DNA from: Planctomycetes bacterium RBG_16_41_13
GTDB lineage: Bacteria; Planctomycetota; Brocadiia; Brocadiales; Brocadiaceae
Direction of reading: 5' to 3'
DNA length: 5,754 bases
Assembly: GCA_001828295.1 (NCBI GenBank)
Contig: MHYI01000073.1
Span: 1-5,754, forward strand
Each line of letters starts with the position of its first letter. Position 1 is the first letter of the stretch. Below are positions 5,444-5,754 of the stretch, piece by piece. The notes under the pieces were generated by a model, which saw nothing but the letters and a program-made list of their open reading frames with translations, was not told where the DNA came from and ran no database searches. The translations under genes were made by a program, and so were the position numbers.

Positions 5444-5447
5444 AAAT

Positions 5448-5750
5448 ATGAACAAAAAAAACACATCTGCATCAGGCGGGCAACCCAAAAAATCTACTTC
5501 AGTCAAAAAGTCTTCAACAAAAAGAAACGATATATCAAGTGATACGTCTCCAGAATCGAAACTGTCAAAATCTCCATTATTTGATAAAACTTCCGCCGTT
5601 ACAATTTCAAATGCTATCGATTCCCTACTGGCCCTGATCGAAAAGAACCCTTTGAAACTCGTTGATACAAATGCGAAAGGAAACGTCGTTAAATCTTATG
5701 AAAAATTAATCAGAAAATTAGTTCAGGAAATAAACAGCACAAGGTCATGA
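5448..5750 (+). CDS. Small Lys/Ser-rich protein of unknown function
   Basis: A 100-residue protein that I do not recognise. Residues 1-43 are rich in Lys, Ser and Thr (for example KKSTSVKKSSTKR) and look disordered and basic, with no signal peptide or membrane helix. Residues about 48-97 look like two amphipathic helices (AVTISNAIDSLLALIEKN and VVKSYEKLIRKLVQEI) with a short linker. A basic disordered tail on a small helical domain could suit nucleic-acid or protein binding, but that is only a guess from composition. The start is well supported by AGAGGA (5438-5443), four bases before the ATG. The stop TGA (5748-5750) overlaps an ATG (5747-5749) in the ATGA arrangement, so a translationally coupled gene may begin there and continue past the window edge. 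Confidence 0.65.
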   Translation: MNKKNTSASGGQPKKSTSVKKSSTKRNDISSDTSPESKLSKSPLFDKTSAVTISNAIDSLLALIEKNPLKLVDTNAKGNVVKSYEKLIRKLVQEINSTRS

Positions 5751-5754
5751 TTCA

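Larger units (their letters stand above)
4962..5447. other. Divergent intergenic region upstream of dgkA and the 5448 gene
   Basis: This AT-rich 486-base stretch separates two divergent genes. It contains the palindrome at 4973-4989, a run of seven C (5004-5010), an inverted pair of GTTGCCCC (5000-5007 and 5170-5177), and a promoter candidate at 5248-5276. A plus-strand frame from 5034 (64 codons, ATG) or 5001 (TTG) to 5228 is open, but its AAGG is nearly touching the ATG and the product is a low-complexity Phe/Leu/Ile sequence, so it is not called. Confidence 0.6.

Overview
The window is AT-rich bacterial chromosomal sequence with five confident protein genes, one probable small gene, and three gene-free stretches of about 240 to 490 bases. 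No rRNA, tRNA, CRISPR array or intact insertion sequence was seen. The mix suggests a Gram-negative-type, AT-rich organism. A planctomycete of the anammox group is a reasonable guess, based on the MopE-type metal-binding motif, the tethered coiled-coil protein and an assimilatory APS-reductase-type CysH. This is an inference from gene style, not a demonstrated identity.

Layout from left to right. The left edge carries acpS on the minus strand, cut by the window end, with a good sigma-70-like promoter. A 490-base gap follows, holding divergent promoter candidates and scraps of an open frame on the minus strand. Next, on the plus strand, come a CysH-type APS/PAPS reductase and, 32 bases after it, a signal-peptide coiled-coil membrane protein built on FDAVDKR heptads. 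A 243-base gap holds a GC-rich patch and a 9-bp inverted repeat. After that two genes lie on the minus strand: dgkA (diacylglycerol kinase, upstream) and a 710-residue five-helix membrane protein with an LtaS/sulfatase-fold phosphotransferase domain, carrying a MopE-type calcium-binding motif between its membrane part and its catalytic part. A 486-base divergent intergenic region with a palindrome and short repeats separates dgkA from a 100-residue Lys/Ser-rich protein of unknown function on the plus strand. The stop codon of that gene overlaps a possible next start at the right edge.

How the genes may work together. AcpS activates acyl carrier protein for lipid synthesis. DgkA and the LtaS-like enzyme form a plausible pair: an enzyme of that class transfers a phospholipid head group (phosphoglycerol or phosphoethanolamine) to an acceptor outside the cytoplasmic membrane and leaves diacylglycerol, which DgkA phosphorylates back to phosphatidic acid. 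CysH belongs to sulfate assimilation and is not obviously linked to these. The most interesting items are the phosphotransferase with its embedded MopE motif beside dgkA, and the eroded C-terminal catalytic motif of CysH. No clearly new multi-gene system is evident.
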